Below are positions 51,520-61,162 of a stretch of DNA of 64,000 nt, piece after piece. The notes under the pieces are model-generated. The model was given only the letters and a program-made list of their open reading frames with translations. It ran no database searches and was not told where the DNA came from. Origin of the DNA: Nocardioides dokdonensis FR1436 (lineage in GTDB: Bacteria; Actinomycetota; Actinomycetes; Propionibacteriales; Nocardioidaceae); the NCBI RefSeq assembly GCF_001653335.1, contig NZ_CP015079.1, positions 2,976,001 to 3,040,000 on the forward strand, read 5' to 3'. A program made the translations under genes and the position numbers. The number at the start of each line of letters is the position of its first letter. The stretch's first letter is position 1.

Positions 51520-51525
51520 TACGCT
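51520..51525 (+). promoter_or_regulatory. Leaderless -10 element for the PhzF-like gene
   Basis: TACGCT lies 6 nt before GTG 51532. This spacing favours GTG 51532 over the ATG two codons further on. Confidence 0.5.
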
Positions 51526-51531
51526 GGGGGC

Positions 51532-52386
51532 GTGCGGATGAGCCAGGTCGACGTGTTCAGCACCGAGCCGCTGCTCGGCAACCCGGTCGCGGTCGTCCAC
51601 GACGCCGACGACCTCACCGACGAGCAGATGGCGGCGTTCGCGCGCTGGACCAACCTGTCGGAGACGACGTTCCTCCTGCGGCCCACCGTGGAGGGCGCCG
51701 ACTACCGGCTGAGGATCTTCACCCCCGGCGAGGAACTGCCGTTCGCGGGGCACCCCACGCTCGGGTCGGCGCACGCCTGGCTCGAGGCCGGCGGGCGGCC
51801 GCAGGCTGACGACGTCGTGCAGGAGTGCGGAGCCGGTCTGGTCACGGTGCGCCGCTCCGGCGAGCGCCTGGCCTTCCGGGCGCCGCCGCTGGTGCGCGCC
51901 GGCCCGGTCGGGGAGGTTGACCTCGGGCGGGTGCGCCGTGCCCTGGGACTGGGCGTCGAGGACGTGCTGGCCTCCGCCTGGGTCGACAACGGCCCCGGGT
52001 GGGTCGCGGTGCTGCTCCGCGACGCCGACGCGGTGCTCGCCCTGGCCCCGGACTGGTCGGCGTTCGACGACCTCGAGATCGGTGCCGTCGGCGCCCACCC
52101 GGCGGGCGGCGAGGCGGCCCTGGAGGTGCGGGCGTTCTGCCCCGGCATCGGGGTCGCCGAGGACCCGGTCACCGGCAGCCTGAACGCCGGGATCGCCCAG
52201 TGGCTGCTCGGCGAGCGCGTGCTCGGCGACGCGCTGGCAGCGTCGTACGTCGCCGCGCAGGGCACCGCGCTCGGCCGGCGCGGGCGCGTGCACGTGGAGC
52301 GCGTGGGCCACGGCGCCGAGGCCGAGGTCTGGGTCGGTGGCGCGACCCGCACCACCATCGCCGGCGAGCTCGACCTGCGGGGCTAG
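51532..52386 (+). CDS. PhzF family isomerase-like protein
   Basis: 284 residues, two-domain PhzF/diaminopimelate epimerase fold. [21 protein letters not shown], the conserved Glu in [35 protein letters not shown] and [18 protein letters not shown] all match. PhzF makes a phenazine intermediate, but most family members sit outside phenazine clusters, as here, and have unknown substrates. The start choice is set by the -10 hexamer; ATG 51538 is the alternative. It lies just upstream of thyA. Confidence 0.88.
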   Translation: MRMSQVDVFSTEPLLGNPVAVVHDADDLTDEQMAAFARWTNLSETTFLLRPTVEGADYRLRIFTPGEELPFAGHPTLGSAHAWLEAGGRPQADDVVQECGAGLVTVRRSGERLAFRAPPLVRAGPVGEVDLGRVRRALGLGVEDVLASAWVDNGPGWVAVLLRDADAVLALAPDWSAFDDLEIGAVGAHPAGGEAALEVRAFCPGIGVAEDPVTGSLNAGIAQWLLGERVLGDALAASYVAAQGTALGRRGRVHVERVGHGAEAEVWVGGATRTTIAGELDLRG

Positions 52387-52389
52387 GGT
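52384..52389 (+). promoter_or_regulatory. Leaderless -10 element for thyA
   Basis: TAGGGT overlaps the stop codon of the PhzF-like gene and lies 7 nt before GTG 52397. This supports a leaderless thyA-folA transcript. Confidence 0.55.
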
Positions 52390-52396
52390 CGTCCCC

Positions 52397-53209
52397 GTGC
52401 AGGCCTACCTCGACCTCGTCCGACGCATCCTCGACGAGGGCGTCGAGAAGTCCGACCGTACCGGCACGGGGACGCTCAGCGTCTTCGGCCACCAGATGCG
52501 CTTCGACCTGCGTGAGGGCTTCCCGCTGGTGACCACCAAGAAGGTGCACACCCGCTCGGTCTTCGGCGAGCTGCTGTGGTTCCTGCGCGGCGACACCAAC
52601 GTCGCGTGGCTGCAGGAGCGCGGCATCAGCATCTGGGACGAGTGGGCCGACGAGCACGGCGACCTCGGCCCGGTCTACGGTCACCAGTGGCGCTCCTGGC
52701 CCACCCCCGACGGGCGCCACGTCGATCAGCTGGCGCAGGTCGTGGAGCAGATCCGCACCAACCCCGACTCGCGGCGCCACATCGTCTCGGCCTGGAACGT
52801 CGCCGACGTCGACGACATGGCGCTGCCGCCGTGCCACACGCTCTTCCAGTTCTACGTCGCCCCGTCCCCCGACGGCGGCCCGGGCCGGCTGTCGTGCCAG
52901 CTCTACCAGCGCTCGGCCGACACCTTCCTCGGCGTGCCGTTCAACATCGCCTCCTACGCGCTGCTGACCCACATGGTCGCTCAGGTGACCGGTCTCGAGG
53001 TCGGCGACTTCGTGCACACGCTGGGCGACGCGCACCTCTACACCAACCACCTCGAGCAGGCCCGCCTCCAGCTGACCCGGGAGCCCCGGCCGCTGCCGAC
53101 GCTGCACCTCGACCCCTCGGTCACCGAGATCGACGCCTTCGAGCTCGACCACCTGCGCCTCGAGGGCTACGACCCGCACCCGGGGATCAAGGCGCCGATC
53201 GCGGTATGA
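52397..53209 (+). CDS. thyA: Thymidylate synthase
   Basis: 270 residues. It methylates dUMP to dTMP with methylene-tetrahydrofolate. The catalytic Cys is in [15 protein letters not shown], with [19 protein letters not shown] and [14 protein letters not shown] as substrate-site motifs. The N-terminus has [23 protein letters not shown] 52397 sits 7 nt after the -10 hexamer. It is translationally coupled to folA, which regenerates the folate it consumes. Confidence 0.97.
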   Translation: MQAYLDLVRRILDEGVEKSDRTGTGTLSVFGHQMRFDLREGFPLVTTKKVHTRSVFGELLWFLRGDTNVAWLQERGISIWDEWADEHGDLGPVYGHQWRSWPTPDGRHVDQLAQVVEQIRTNPDSRRHIVSAWNVADVDDMALPPCHTLFQFYVAPSPDGGPGRLSCQLYQRSADTFLGVPFNIASYALLTHMVAQVTGLEVGDFVHTLGDAHLYTNHLEQARLQLTREPRPLPTLHLDPSVTEIDAFELDHLRLEGYDPHPGIKAPIAV

Positions 53210-53721
53210 CTGCTGAGCACTCCGCGGGCCGGCGGGTCGTGCTGGTCGCGGCGTACGGCCGCAACCGCGTGATCGGTGCCGACGGCGAGATCCCCTGGCA
53301 CCTGCCCGAGGACTTCGCGCACTTCAAGCGCGAGACGCTCGGCCACGTCCTGGTGATGGGCCGGCGCACCTGGGACTCGATCGGGCGCCCGCTGCCGGGG
53401 CGCAGCACCGTGGTGCTGACCCGCGACCCGGCCTTCGATCCCGGCTTCGAGGGCGTGCACGTGGTGCGCGGCCTCGAGGAGGCCCTGGAGGTCGCCGCCG
53501 AGCTGCCCGGCGACGTCGTGGTCGCCGGGGGAGGGGAGGTCTACCGCCTCGCCCTGCCGCTCGCCACGCACCAGGTGCTGACCGAGGTCGACCTCGAGCC
53601 CGCGGGAGACGCGACGTACCCCGACTTCCCGCTCGAGGAGTGGGCCGAGACCCGCCGCGAGCACCGCCCCGACCTGGGTCTGGACTGGGTCTGGTGGGAG
53701 CGCCGGGTGGCTGCGTCGTGA
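53206..53721 (+). CDS. folA: Dihydrofolate reductase
   Basis: 171 residues. [31 protein letters not shown] carries the folate-site residues, [24 protein letters not shown] and [13 protein letters not shown] are NADPH-site motifs, and the C-terminus WVWWERR is family-like. It reduces the dihydrofolate made by ThyA. ATG 53206 overlaps the thyA stop by 4 nt. Length and motifs are standard. Confidence 0.96.
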   Translation: MTAEHSAGRRVVLVAAYGRNRVIGADGEIPWHLPEDFAHFKRETLGHVLVMGRRTWDSIGRPLPGRSTVVLTRDPAFDPGFEGVHVVRGLEEALEVAAELPGDVVVAGGGEVYRLALPLATHQVLTEVDLEPAGDATYPDFPLEEWAETRREHRPDLGLDWVWWERRVAAS

Positions 53722-53728
53722 GGGTCCC

Positions 53729-54130
53729 GTGATCGTTGTCGCCGCCGTCGCCTTCGTGCGTGACGGCCGGGTGCTCACGGTGCGCAAGCGGGGCACCACC
53801 CGGTTCATGCTGGTCGGCGGCAAGCTCGACCCCGGCGAGTCGGCGTACGACGCCGCGGTGCGCGAGACCCGCGAGGAGGTCGGCCTCGACGTGGGTGCAC
53901 CCGGCGCGCTCGAGCCGCTGGGCGTCTACCTCGCCCCGGCCGCCAACGAGCCCGGGCGAGAGCTGCACTCCACCGTCTTCACCGCCCCGCTGCCGGCCGA
54001 GCCGCACGCCGCCGCCGAGATCGCCGAGCTGCGCTGGATGTCGCTCGACGGCGACGGCCACCTCGACCTGGCCCCGATGCTCGAGCACCACGTCCTCCCG
54101 GCGCTGCGGGCCCGCCACCAGGTGCGCTGA
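53729..54130 (+). CDS. NUDIX hydrolase
   Basis: 133 residues. The Nudix box is intact: GGKLDPGESAYDAAVRETREEVGLDVG, covering the GX5EX7REUXEEXGU pattern. The remaining sequence (TTRFMLVG, RELHSTVFTAPL) fits MutT-like pyrophosphohydrolases. The substrate is unknown; a house-cleaning role for nucleotides is plausible beside thyA-folA. GTG 53729 comes 7 nt after the folA stop. A 19-bp hairpin follows the stop. Confidence 0.9.
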   Translation: MIVVAAVAFVRDGRVLTVRKRGTTRFMLVGGKLDPGESAYDAAVRETREEVGLDVGAPGALEPLGVYLAPAANEPGRELHSTVFTAPLPAEPHAAAEIAELRWMSLDGDGHLDLAPMLEHHVLPALRARHQVR

Positions 54131-54160
54131 GCCCGCCCCCGTCCGGGTCGCCCTCTCCAT

Positions 54161-54210
54161 TCGTCGATCGGTCGATCAATGCGGCGCCTCGTTGATCGAC
54201 CGATCGACGA
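54161..54210. terminator. 19-bp perfect hairpin between convergent NUDIX and TfoX-N genes
   Basis: TCGTCGATCGGTCGATCAA (54161-54179) pairs with 54192-54210 without mismatch, with a 12-nt loop. Its location between two convergent genes fits a bidirectional terminator. The internal GATCG repeats make it unusual for this GC-rich DNA. Confidence 0.7.
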
Positions 54211-54217
54211 TCGTGGA

Positions 54218-54266
54218 GTGCCGGTGCCGGTGCCGGTGCCGGTGCCGGTGCGGGTGCGGGTGCCGG
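54218..54266. repeat. GTGCCG hexamer array
   Basis: About eight tandem copies of GTGCCG, the later ones changed to GTGCGG, immediately after the hairpin and before the TfoX-N gene stop. It is not in a credible ORF. It is likely a slippage-prone simple repeat. Confidence 0.8.
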
Positions 54267-54276
54267 GGAGGCTCTG

Positions 54277-54609
54277 TCACCTGACGTCGGGCGAGCAGGC
54301 ACGCGAGACACCGCGCCGGAGCCAGCGGTCAAGCTCCTCGTCGGTGGCGACGGCAGCGATCGACACCACCAACCAGCCGCGCATCTGCCTCCCGTGCATC
54401 TCCATCGGCCGCACCCCTGGCTCGTCGAGCCACGCGTCGGCCTCGCCCGGGTCCACGCGCACCATCAGGTCCCCGCCGCTGGCCACGGCCACCGCCATGT
54501 GCCCGCCGACCATGAAGCCGAGCCCGCCGAACATCTTCTGCGACCGCACGTCCGGCAGGTCCCCGAGCAGCTCGGCTACCCGAGCTGCGAGCACCTCGTC
54601 GTAGGCCAT
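54277..54609 (-). CDS. TfoX N-terminal domain protein
   Basis: 110 residues. It starts MAYDEVLAARVAELLGDLP, then VRSQKMFGGLGFMVGGHMAVAV, VRVDPGEADAW and a C-terminal DEELDRWLRRGV helix: the TfoX-N fold. In Haemophilus the full TfoX regulates competence, but stand-alone N-domains in actinobacteria have no known role. The true start is ATG 54609; the same frame runs open to 58,275 only because it is antisense to GC-biased genes. Confidence 0.85.
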   Translation of the reverse strand: MAYDEVLAARVAELLGDLPDVRSQKMFGGLGFMVGGHMAVAVASGGDLMVRVDPGEADAWLDEPGVRPMEMHGRQMRGWLVVSIAAVATDEELDRWLRRGVSRACSPDVR

Positions 54610-54645
54610 GGACCTCAGTACAGCACCACCTGGCAGGCTGGTGCC

Positions 54646-55578
54646 ATGGAGCTGCGCATCTTCACCGAACCCCAGCAGGGCGCCACCTACGACGACCTGC
54701 TGCGGGTGGCCCTGGAGGCCGAACGACTGGGTTTCGGGGCGTTCTTCCGCTCCGACCACTACCTCGGCATGGGCACCGAGGGACTGCCCGGACCCACGGA
54801 CGCGTGGGTGAGCCTGGCCGGGCTGGCGCGTGAGACGAGCACCATCCGCCTCGGCACGATGATGACCAGCGCCACCTTCCGCCACCCCGGTCCGCTGGCG
54901 ATCTCGGTCGCGAACGTGGACCAGATGAGCGGCGGGCGGATCGAGCTCGGCCTGGGTGCGGGCTGGTTCGAGGCCGAGCACCAGAAGTACGCCATCCCGT
55001 TCCCGCCGGTGGGGGAGCGCTTCGACCGCTTCGAGGAGCAGCTCGCGATCGTCACCGGGCTGTGGGCCACCGAGGGCGGCTTCACCTACGAGGGCACCCA
55101 CCACTCGGTCATCGACTCGCCGGGTCTGCCCAAGCCGGTGCAGCGCGACGGGCGCGCCGGTGGCCCGCCGGTGCTGATCGGGGGCGGCGGGAAGAAGCGC
55201 ACCCCGGCCCTCGCGGCGGCGTACGCCGACGAGTTCAATCTGCCGTTCATGTCCTTCGAGGACGGCCTGGTGCAGAACGACCGGGTCCGGGCAGCCTGCG
55301 AGGCGATCGACCGCGACCCGGCCTCGCTGATCTTCTCCAGCGCCCTGGTGCTGTGCGTCGGCGAGACCGACGCCGACGTCGTGCGCCGCGCCGAGGCGAT
55401 CGGCCGCGACGCCGACGAGCTGCGCCGGAACGGCCTGGCCGGCACCGTGGCAGAGGTCCTCGAGAAGATCGGTCGCTACGCCGAGTCCGGTCAGAGCCGT
55501 CTCTACCTGCAGACGCTCGACCTCTCCGACCTCGACCACCTGCGCCTGGTGGCCGAGGAGGTCATGCCCCACCTGTGA
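54646..55578 (+). CDS. LLM-class F420-dependent oxidoreductase (TIGR03560-like)
   Basis: 310 residues, luciferase-like barrel. EAERLGFGAFFRSDHYL, TSTIRLGTMMTSATFRHPG, GRIELGLGAGWFEAEHQKYAI, PPVLIGGGGKKRTPALAAAYADEFN and the C-terminal LYLQTLDLSDLDHL are typical of the TIGR03560 subgroup, predicted to use F420. The substrate is unknown. CAGGCT lies 6 nt before ATG 54646, and the gene is divergent from the TfoX-N gene. It appears unlinked to the other LLM gene in this window. Confidence 0.88.
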   Translation: MELRIFTEPQQGATYDDLLRVALEAERLGFGAFFRSDHYLGMGTEGLPGPTDAWVSLAGLARETSTIRLGTMMTSATFRHPGPLAISVANVDQMSGGRIELGLGAGWFEAEHQKYAIPFPPVGERFDRFEEQLAIVTGLWATEGGFTYEGTHHSVIDSPGLPKPVQRDGRAGGPPVLIGGGGKKRTPALAAAYADEFNLPFMSFEDGLVQNDRVRAACEAIDRDPASLIFSSALVLCVGETDADVVRRAEAIGRDADELRRNGLAGTVAEVLEKIGRYAESGQSRLYLQTLDLSDLDHLRLVAEEVMPHL

Positions 55579-55608
55579 GCCGAGGCGCGAGCGCACCTCG
55601 ACCAGCGA

Positions 55609-55614
55609 TAGCCT
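55609..55614 (+). promoter_or_regulatory. Leaderless -10 element for dapA
   Basis: TAGCCT lies 6 nt before ATG 55621, with no Shine-Dalgarno sequence. Confidence 0.58.
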
Positions 55615-55620
55615 GACCCC

Positions 55621-56535
55621 ATGCAGTCGACCCCCGCGCCCTTCGGACGCGTGCTCACCGCGATGGCCACCGCATTCCACGACGACGGGTCGGTGGACCT
55701 CGACTCGACCGCCCGGATCGCGGCCTACCTGGTCGACCACGGCCACGACGGCGTCGTCGTCTCCGGCACGACCGGCGAGGCGCCGACCACCACCGTGGCC
55801 GAGGACGGGGAGATCCTGGCCGCGGTCAAGGACGCCGTGGGCGCCCGCGCCACCGTCATCGCCGGCGTCGGCACCAACTCCACGTCGCACTCGGTCGAGC
55901 TGGCCCGCCAGGCCGAGAAGCTCGGCGCCGACGGGATCCTGCTGGTCACGCCGTACTACAACAAGCCCGGCCAGGCCGGCGTGCTGCACCACTTCCGCAG
56001 CGTGGTCGAGTCCGCCGACCTGCCCGTCATGCTCTACGACGTCCCCGGACGCACCGGCACCACGATCGCGATGGACACCTTCGAGCAGGCCTTCGCCTGG
56101 GACCGTGTCGTCGCGGTCAAGGACGCCACCGGCGACCTCGTGCGCGCGGTGCGCCTGAGCCAGATGGGCTACGCCGTCTACTCCGGCGACGACGAGGCGA
56201 ACCTGGGCTACCTGGCGCACGGCGCCGTCGGCGTCGTCAGCGTCGTGGGCCACGTCGCCGGGCGCGAGCTGCGCGCCCTGGTCGACGCGTACGCCGCCGG
56301 CGACCACGCCGGCGCCCTCCAGATCTTCACGCGGCTGCTCCCCGCGATCGACGCCGTGATGGGCGTCGACAACTACGGAGCCACCACCGCCAAGGCTGCG
56401 CTGCAGCTGCTGGGTGTGCTCGACAACCGCAACGTCCGCAGCCCGCTGGTGGCGCTGGACGAGGCCGAGGTGGACGCGCTGCGCGTCGGGCTCGACGCGG
56501 CTGGGCTCCTGGCGACCAGTGCGTCCGAGGCCTGA
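55621..56535 (+). CDS. dapA: 4-hydroxy-tetrahydrodipicolinate synthase
   Basis: 304 residues, class I aldolase barrel. It condenses pyruvate with aspartate semialdehyde for lysine and meso-diaminopimelate synthesis. It shows GTTGEAPTTT (pyruvate site), the catalytic Tyr in LVTPYYNKPGQAG, Arg in DVPGRTGTTI and the Schiff-base Lys in VVAVKDATGDL. Followed after 18 bp by rnj, the usual actinobacterial order. Leaderless start. Confidence 0.96.
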   Translation: MQSTPAPFGRVLTAMATAFHDDGSVDLDSTARIAAYLVDHGHDGVVVSGTTGEAPTTTVAEDGEILAAVKDAVGARATVIAGVGTNSTSHSVELARQAEKLGADGILLVTPYYNKPGQAGVLHHFRSVVESADLPVMLYDVPGRTGTTIAMDTFEQAFAWDRVVAVKDATGDLVRAVRLSQMGYAVYSGDDEANLGYLAHGAVGVVSVVGHVAGRELRALVDAYAAGDHAGALQIFTRLLPAIDAVMGVDNYGATTAKAALQLLGVLDNRNVRSPLVALDEAEVDALRVGLDAAGLLATSASEA

Positions 56536-56553
56536 CCCACAGATCGGACCTGC

Positions 56554-58239
56554 ATGTCTCATCCCCACCCCGAGCTCTCCGCTCCGCCGGCCCTGGCCGA
56601 CCACGGACTGAGGGTCACGGCGTTCGGTGGTCTCGGCGAGATCGGTCGCAACATGACCGCCTTCGAGCACCAGGGACGCCTGCTCATCGTCGACTGCGGC
56701 GTGCTGTTCCCCGAGGACCACCAGCCCGGCGTCGACCTCGTCCTCCCGGACTGGTCCTCGATCAGCGACCGGCTCGACACCGTCGAGGCGCTGGTGCTGA
56801 CCCACGGTCACGAGGACCACATCGGGGCCACGCCCTACCTGTTGCGCGAGCGCGGCGACATCCCGCTCGTGGGCTCCGAGCTGACGTTGGCCCTGCTCGG
56901 CTCGAAGCTGCGCGAGCACCGGCTGCGCGAGACGGTGCACCACGTGGTCAAGGAGGGCGACCGGATGAGCTTCGGGCCCTTCGAGCTCGAGTTCGTCGCG
57001 GTCAACCACTCGATCCCCGACGCCCTGGCGGTCGCGATCCGCACCAGCGCCGGCACCGTGCTGCACACCGGCGACTTCAAGATGGACCAGCTGCCCCTCG
57101 ACGGACGGATCACGGACCTGCGGGCCTTCGCCCGGCTGGGGGAGGAGGGGGTCGACCTCTTCCTGACAGACTCCACCAACGCCGAGACGCCCGGGTTCAC
57201 CCCGACCGAGAAGGCGATCACCCCGGTCATCGACCAGGTCTTCCGGGAGTCGAAGCAGCGCATCATCGTCGCCTGCTTCGCCTCCCACATCCACCGCGTC
57301 CAGCAGGTCCTCGACGCGGCGTACGCCCACGAGCGCCAGGTGGCCTGGGTGGGGCGCTCCATGGTGCGCAACATGGGCATCGCCCGCGACCTGGGCTACC
57401 TCCGGGTGCCGCCGAACACGGTGGTCGAGGCCAAGCAGCTCGCCGACCTGCCCGCCGAGCGCCAGGTCCTCATCTCGACCGGCTCGCAGGGCGAGCCGAT
57501 GAGTGCGCTGAGCCGGATCGCCCAGCGCAACCACCACTTCGTGCACATCGAGGAGGGCGATACCGTCCTGCTCGCCTCGAGCCTGATCCCCGGCAACGAG
57601 AACGCCGTCTACCGCGTCATCAACGGCCTGTCGCGCTGGGGCGCCCGGGTGGTGCACAAGGGCAACGCGATGGTCCACGTCAGCGGGCACGCCAGCGCCG
57701 GCGAGCTCCTGTACTGCTACAACATCGTGAAGCCGCGCAACGTGCTGCCGGTGCACGGCGAGATCCGGCACATGCTCGCCAACGCCGAGCTGGCCCGGAT
57801 GACCGGCGTCGAGAACGTCGTCGTCGCCCAGGACGGCATGGTCGTCGACCTCGTCGACGGGGTGGCCGAGATCGTGGGCAAGGTCGACTGCGGCTACGTC
57901 TACGTCGACGGCTCCTCGGTCGGCGACGTCACCGAGTCCGACCTCAAGGACCGCCGGATCCTCGGCGAGGAGGGGTTCGTCTCGGTGATCGTGGTGCTGG
58001 ACTCCGTGACCGGCAAGGTCGCCAGCGGGCCCGAGATCCACGCCCGCGGCAACGCCATCGACGCCGCAAGCCTCCAGGAGGTCAAGCCGGCCATCATCGA
58101 GGCCCTCGACCGGGCCGTGGCCGAGGGGAACACCGACACCTACGCCCTGCAGCAGACGGTGCGCCGGGTCGTGGGCCGCTGGGTCTCCAGCACCCACCGC
58201 CGCCGCCCGATGATCATCCCGGTCGTCCTCGAGTCCTGA
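56554..58239 (+). CDS. rnj: Ribonuclease J
   Basis: 561 residues, metallo-beta-lactamase/beta-CASP nuclease for mRNA decay and rRNA processing. The zinc motif is LTHGHEDHIG. Further metal ligands are in HTGDFKMDQ, beta-CASP residues in ACFASHIHRVQQVLDAA and STGSQGEPMSAL, and HVSGHA at the end of the catalytic core. The C-terminal domain (GNAIDAASLQEVKPAIIEALDRAVAEG) is present and full length. It is in an operon with dapA. Confidence 0.95.
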   Translation: MSHPHPELSAPPALADHGLRVTAFGGLGEIGRNMTAFEHQGRLLIVDCGVLFPEDHQPGVDLVLPDWSSISDRLDTVEALVLTHGHEDHIGATPYLLRERGDIPLVGSELTLALLGSKLREHRLRETVHHVVKEGDRMSFGPFELEFVAVNHSIPDALAVAIRTSAGTVLHTGDFKMDQLPLDGRITDLRAFARLGEEGVDLFLTDSTNAETPGFTPTEKAITPVIDQVFRESKQRIIVACFASHIHRVQQVLDAAYAHERQVAWVGRSMVRNMGIARDLGYLRVPPNTVVEAKQLADLPAERQVLISTGSQGEPMSALSRIAQRNHHFVHIEEGDTVLLASSLIPGNENAVYRVINGLSRWGARVVHKGNAMVHVSGHASAGELLYCYNIVKPRNVLPVHGEIRHMLANAELARMTGVENVVVAQDGMVVDLVDGVAEIVGKVDCGYVYVDGSSVGDVTESDLKDRRILGEEGFVSVIVVLDSVTGKVASGPEIHARGNAIDAASLQEVKPAIIEALDRAVAEGNTDTYALQQTVRRVVGRWVSSTHRRRPMIIPVVLES

Positions 58240-58249
58240 CCCCCACGGA

Positions 58250-58350
58250 CGAGCGGTCACTTTTGCACCACCCACCGGTCACTTTCGCACCGTGGACCGG
58301 CCCGGCCGGGTGCACAAGTGACTGCTCGGTGGTGCGAAAGTGACCGCTCG
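58250..58350. repeat. Palindromic four-motif repeat between rnj and ftsK
   Basis: A 101-bp structure directly after rnj. The outer arms (58250-58272 and 58328-58350) are 23-bp inverted repeats with one mismatch. Inside are a second forward copy of GGTCACTTTYGCACC (58277-58291) and a second reverse copy (58309-58322), so the motif occurs four times, two each way. It could act as terminator of dapA-rnj; the nested layout is more like a repetitive extragenic palindrome. Confidence 0.8.
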
Positions 58351-58419
58351 TGCGAAACCCTCAAGCGACACGTGAGGGTGGTGCGGGTGTTAATCCCTGG
58401 GACGGGTGAGGCGTTCACC

Positions 58420-58425
58420 TAGGGT
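58420..58425 (+). promoter_or_regulatory. Leaderless -10 element for ftsK
   Basis: TAGGGT lies 7 nt before ATG 58433. Confidence 0.55.
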
Positions 58426-58432
58426 GTGGACC

Positions 58433-61162
58433 ATGGCGACCCGTACGTCTTCCCCGCCGGGGTCGCGGAGCACGAGCACGTCCACGACCGGTTCCTCGAG
58501 CCGGTCCGGAAGCTCAGGCACCCGATCCCGGAGTACATCCACCACCAGCGCTGCGCGCGCGACCTCGACCGGCAAGCGCCCGTCGAGCTCCAAGCGCGCC
58601 ACCCCGACGAAGAGGAGCAGCACCGCGAAGCGGCCGGCTCCGCGCGCCGTGCGCAGCGGTCCCGGCCCGGTGCTGCTGACCCTGGGCGCGCTCGCCCGGG
58701 GTGCGGTCGCGCTCTGGCTGGCCTTCGCCCACGGCGTCGGCGCGCTGGCGCGCGGCATCGGGCGCGGTGCCCGTGACCTCGACCCCGAGCACCGCCGCGA
58801 CGGGGTCGGCCTGCTGCTGCTGGGCCTCGCGGTCGTGAGCGCCGGTGCGGTCTGGTTCCAGATCCAGAGCCCGGTCACCGACCCGGTGCGCGTCGCCGTC
58901 GCCGGATCGGTCGGCAAGCTCGGCTGGTTCGTCCCGATGGCCCTGGTCTGGGTGGGCTGGCGCACCATGCGCGACCCGGTCAGCAACGGACCGGCCGGGC
59001 GCCAGGTGATCGGCTGGACCGCGCTCGCGTTCGGCCTGCTCGGCATCGTGCACATCGCCAACGGCAGCCCGCAGCCGGTCGCCGGCGACGCCACCCCGCT
59101 GCAGTCCGGCGGGGGAGCCGTCGGGTACGTCGTCTCCTCGCTGCTGCTCGACCTGCTCCGCTCGCCGTACGTCGTCGTCCCGCTGCTGCTGATGCTGGTC
59201 GTCTTCGGCGTCCTGGTCGTGACCGCTACGCCGGTCTACCAGGTGCCCCAGCGGCTCGCCGACCTGCGCGACCAGGCCCTGGGTCGCCACCTCGACGACG
59301 AGGACGGCGCCTCGCCCCGTGGGCGCGGACGCCGGGCCTCCGGCGACATCGACCCCGACATGGGCGACCCCGCCTACGACACCCCGGTGCTCAGCGACCG
59401 GGAGCTCGACAAGCGCAAGCGCAAGCGTGAGCGCGACGCCCTCGACGTGGCGCTCGACGAGGACCTCACCGTCGAGCAGCAGGCCGCCCGCGGCCAGCGC
59501 GAGGACAGCAGCGTGGGCGTCGACATCTTCGCCCCCGCCGCCGCGGCCGCGGTCCCTGGCGGCGCCGACAAGCCCGGCAGGGCAGCGAAGGCCGGCAAGC
59601 CGGAGATCGCGACCGCGGAGGCCACCGAGGACCTCGAGCCGCCGCCGCACACCCCGCTGCCCCCGCGCGTCGAGCAGCTCTCGCTGTCCGGCGACATCGC
59701 CTACTCGCTACCGGCCAACGAGGTCCTCAAGCCCGGTTCGGTGCACAAGGCCCGCTCGCAGGCCAGCGACGACGTGGTCGCGCGCCTGACGAACGTGCTG
59801 GACGAGTTCGGCATCGACGCCCAGGTCACCGGCTACACCCGCGGCCCGACCGTGACCCGCTACGAGGTCGAGCTCGGCGCCGGCATCAAGGTCGAGAAGG
59901 TCACCGCGCTGAGCAAGAACATCGCCTACGCCGTGGCCTCGGCCGACGTGCGGATCCTCAGCCCGATCCCCGGCAAGTCCGCGATCGGCATCGAGATCCC
60001 CAACGTCGACAAGGAGATCGTCAGCCTCGGCGACGTGCTCCGCTCGGGTGCGGCCCGCAACAACCACCACCCGATGGTCGCGGGGCTCGGCAAGGACGTC
60101 GAGGGCGGCTTCGTGGTCGCGAACCTCGCGAAGATGCCGCACCTGCTCGTGGCCGGCGCGACCGGATCGGGCAAGTCGAGCTTCATCAACTCGATGATCA
60201 CCTCGATCCTGATGCGCTCCACGCCCGACGAGGTCCGGATGATCATGGTCGACCCCAAGCGGGTCGAGCTGAACGCCTACGAGGGCGTCCCGCACCTGAT
60301 CACCCCGATCATCACCAACCCCAAGAAGGCCGCCGAGGCGCTGGCCTGGGTCGTGCGCGAGATGGACATGCGCTACGACGACCTGGCCAACTTCGGCTTC
60401 CGCCACATCGACGACTTCAACAAGGCCGTGCGTGCCGGGGAGGTGGAGGTGCCGGCGGGCAGCGAGCGCGAGCTCGCGCCGTACCCCTACCTGCTGGTCA
60501 TCGTCGACGAGCTCGCCGACCTGATGATGGTCGCCCCGCGTGACGTCGAGGACGCGATCGTGCGGATCACCCAGCTGGCCCGTGCGGCCGGCATCCACCT
60601 GGTGCTGGCCACCCAGCGCCCCAGCGTCGACGTCGTCACCGGTCTGATCAAGGCCAACGTGCCGAGCCGGCTCGCCTTCGCCACCTCCAGCCTCTCCGAC
60701 AGCCGGGTCATCCTCGACCAGCCGGGTGCGGAGAAGCTGGTCGGCCAGGGCGACGGGCTCTTCCTGCCGATGGGCTCGTCGAAGGCCGTGCGGGTGCAGG
60801 GCTCGTGGGTCACCGAGGCGGAGATCGCCCAGGTCGTCGCGCACTGCAAGACCCAGCTCGAGCCGACCTACCGCGAGGACGTCACCGCCCCGGCGGCCGC
60901 CAAGCGCGACATCGACGACGACATCGGCGACGACATGGACCTGGTCATCCAGGCCATCGAGCTCGTCTGCTCCACCCAGTTCGGTTCCACCTCGATGCTG
61001 CAGCGCAAGCTCCGCGTGGGCTTCGCCAAGGCCGGCCGTCTCATGGACATCATGGAGTCCCGGGGCGTGGTCGGTCCCTCCGAGGGTTCGAAGGCACGAG
61101 ACGTGCTCGTCAAGCCCGATGAAATCGATGGCCTGATCGCCACCCTGCAGGGGGAGATGTGA
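58433..61162 (+). CDS. ftsK: DNA translocase FtsK/SpoIIIE
   Basis: 909 residues. The N-terminal segment is very rich in Ser, Thr and Arg (to about residue 70). Four membrane helices follow, then an acidic linker and the motor: Walker [11 protein letters not shown], Walker [13 protein letters not shown], and [21 protein letters not shown]. The C-terminal gamma domain ([31 protein letters not shown]) reads KOPS-like polarity sequences. It moves chromosome termini at division. ATG 58433 follows the -10 hexamer. Its stop overlaps the GTG of the RodZ-like gene. Confidence 0.95.
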   Translation: MATRTSSPPGSRSTSTSTTGSSSRSGSSGTRSRSTSTTSAARATSTGKRPSSSKRATPTKRSSTAKRPAPRAVRSGPGPVLLTLGALARGAVALWLAFAHGVGALARGIGRGARDLDPEHRRDGVGLLLLGLAVVSAGAVWFQIQSPVTDPVRVAVAGSVGKLGWFVPMALVWVGWRTMRDPVSNGPAGRQVIGWTALAFGLLGIVHIANGSPQPVAGDATPLQSGGGAVGYVVSSLLLDLLRSPYVVVPLLLMLVVFGVLVVTATPVYQVPQRLADLRDQALGRHLDDEDGASPRGRGRRASGDIDPDMGDPAYDTPVLSDRELDKRKRKRERDALDVALDEDLTVEQQAARGQREDSSVGVDIFAPAAAAAVPGGADKPGRAAKAGKPEIATAEATEDLEPPPHTPLPPRVEQLSLSGDIAYSLPANEVLKPGSVHKARSQASDDVVARLTNVLDEFGIDAQVTGYTRGPTVTRYEVELGAGIKVEKVTALSKNIAYAVASADVRILSPIPGKSAIGIEIPNVDKEIVSLGDVLRSGAARNNHHPMVAGLGKDVEGGFVVANLAKMPHLLVAGATGSGKSSFINSMITSILMRSTPDEVRMIMVDPKRVELNAYEGVPHLITPIITNPKKAAEALAWVVREMDMRYDDLANFGFRHIDDFNKAVRAGEVEVPAGSERELAPYPYLLVIVDELADLMMVAPRDVEDAIVRITQLARAAGIHLVLATQRPSVDVVTGLIKANVPSRLAFATSSLSDSRVILDQPGAEKLVGQGDGLFLPMGSSKAVRVQGSWVTEAEIAQVVAHCKTQLEPTYREDVTAPAAAKRDIDDDIGDDMDLVIQAIELVCSTQFGSTSMLQRKLRVGFAKAGRLMDIMESRGVVGPSEGSKARDVLVKPDEIDGLIATLQGEM

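Noticed and set aside
53736..54284. A plus-strand ORF running through the GTGCCG array
   Set aside because: It is out of frame with the Nudix domain, and its C-terminus is only the translated hexamer repeat.
54277..58275. A 1332-residue minus-strand reading frame
   Set aside because: It is antisense to an F420 oxidoreductase gene, dapA and rnj. Its composition is the mirror of GC-biased codons, and only the last 110 codons (TfoX-N) are real.
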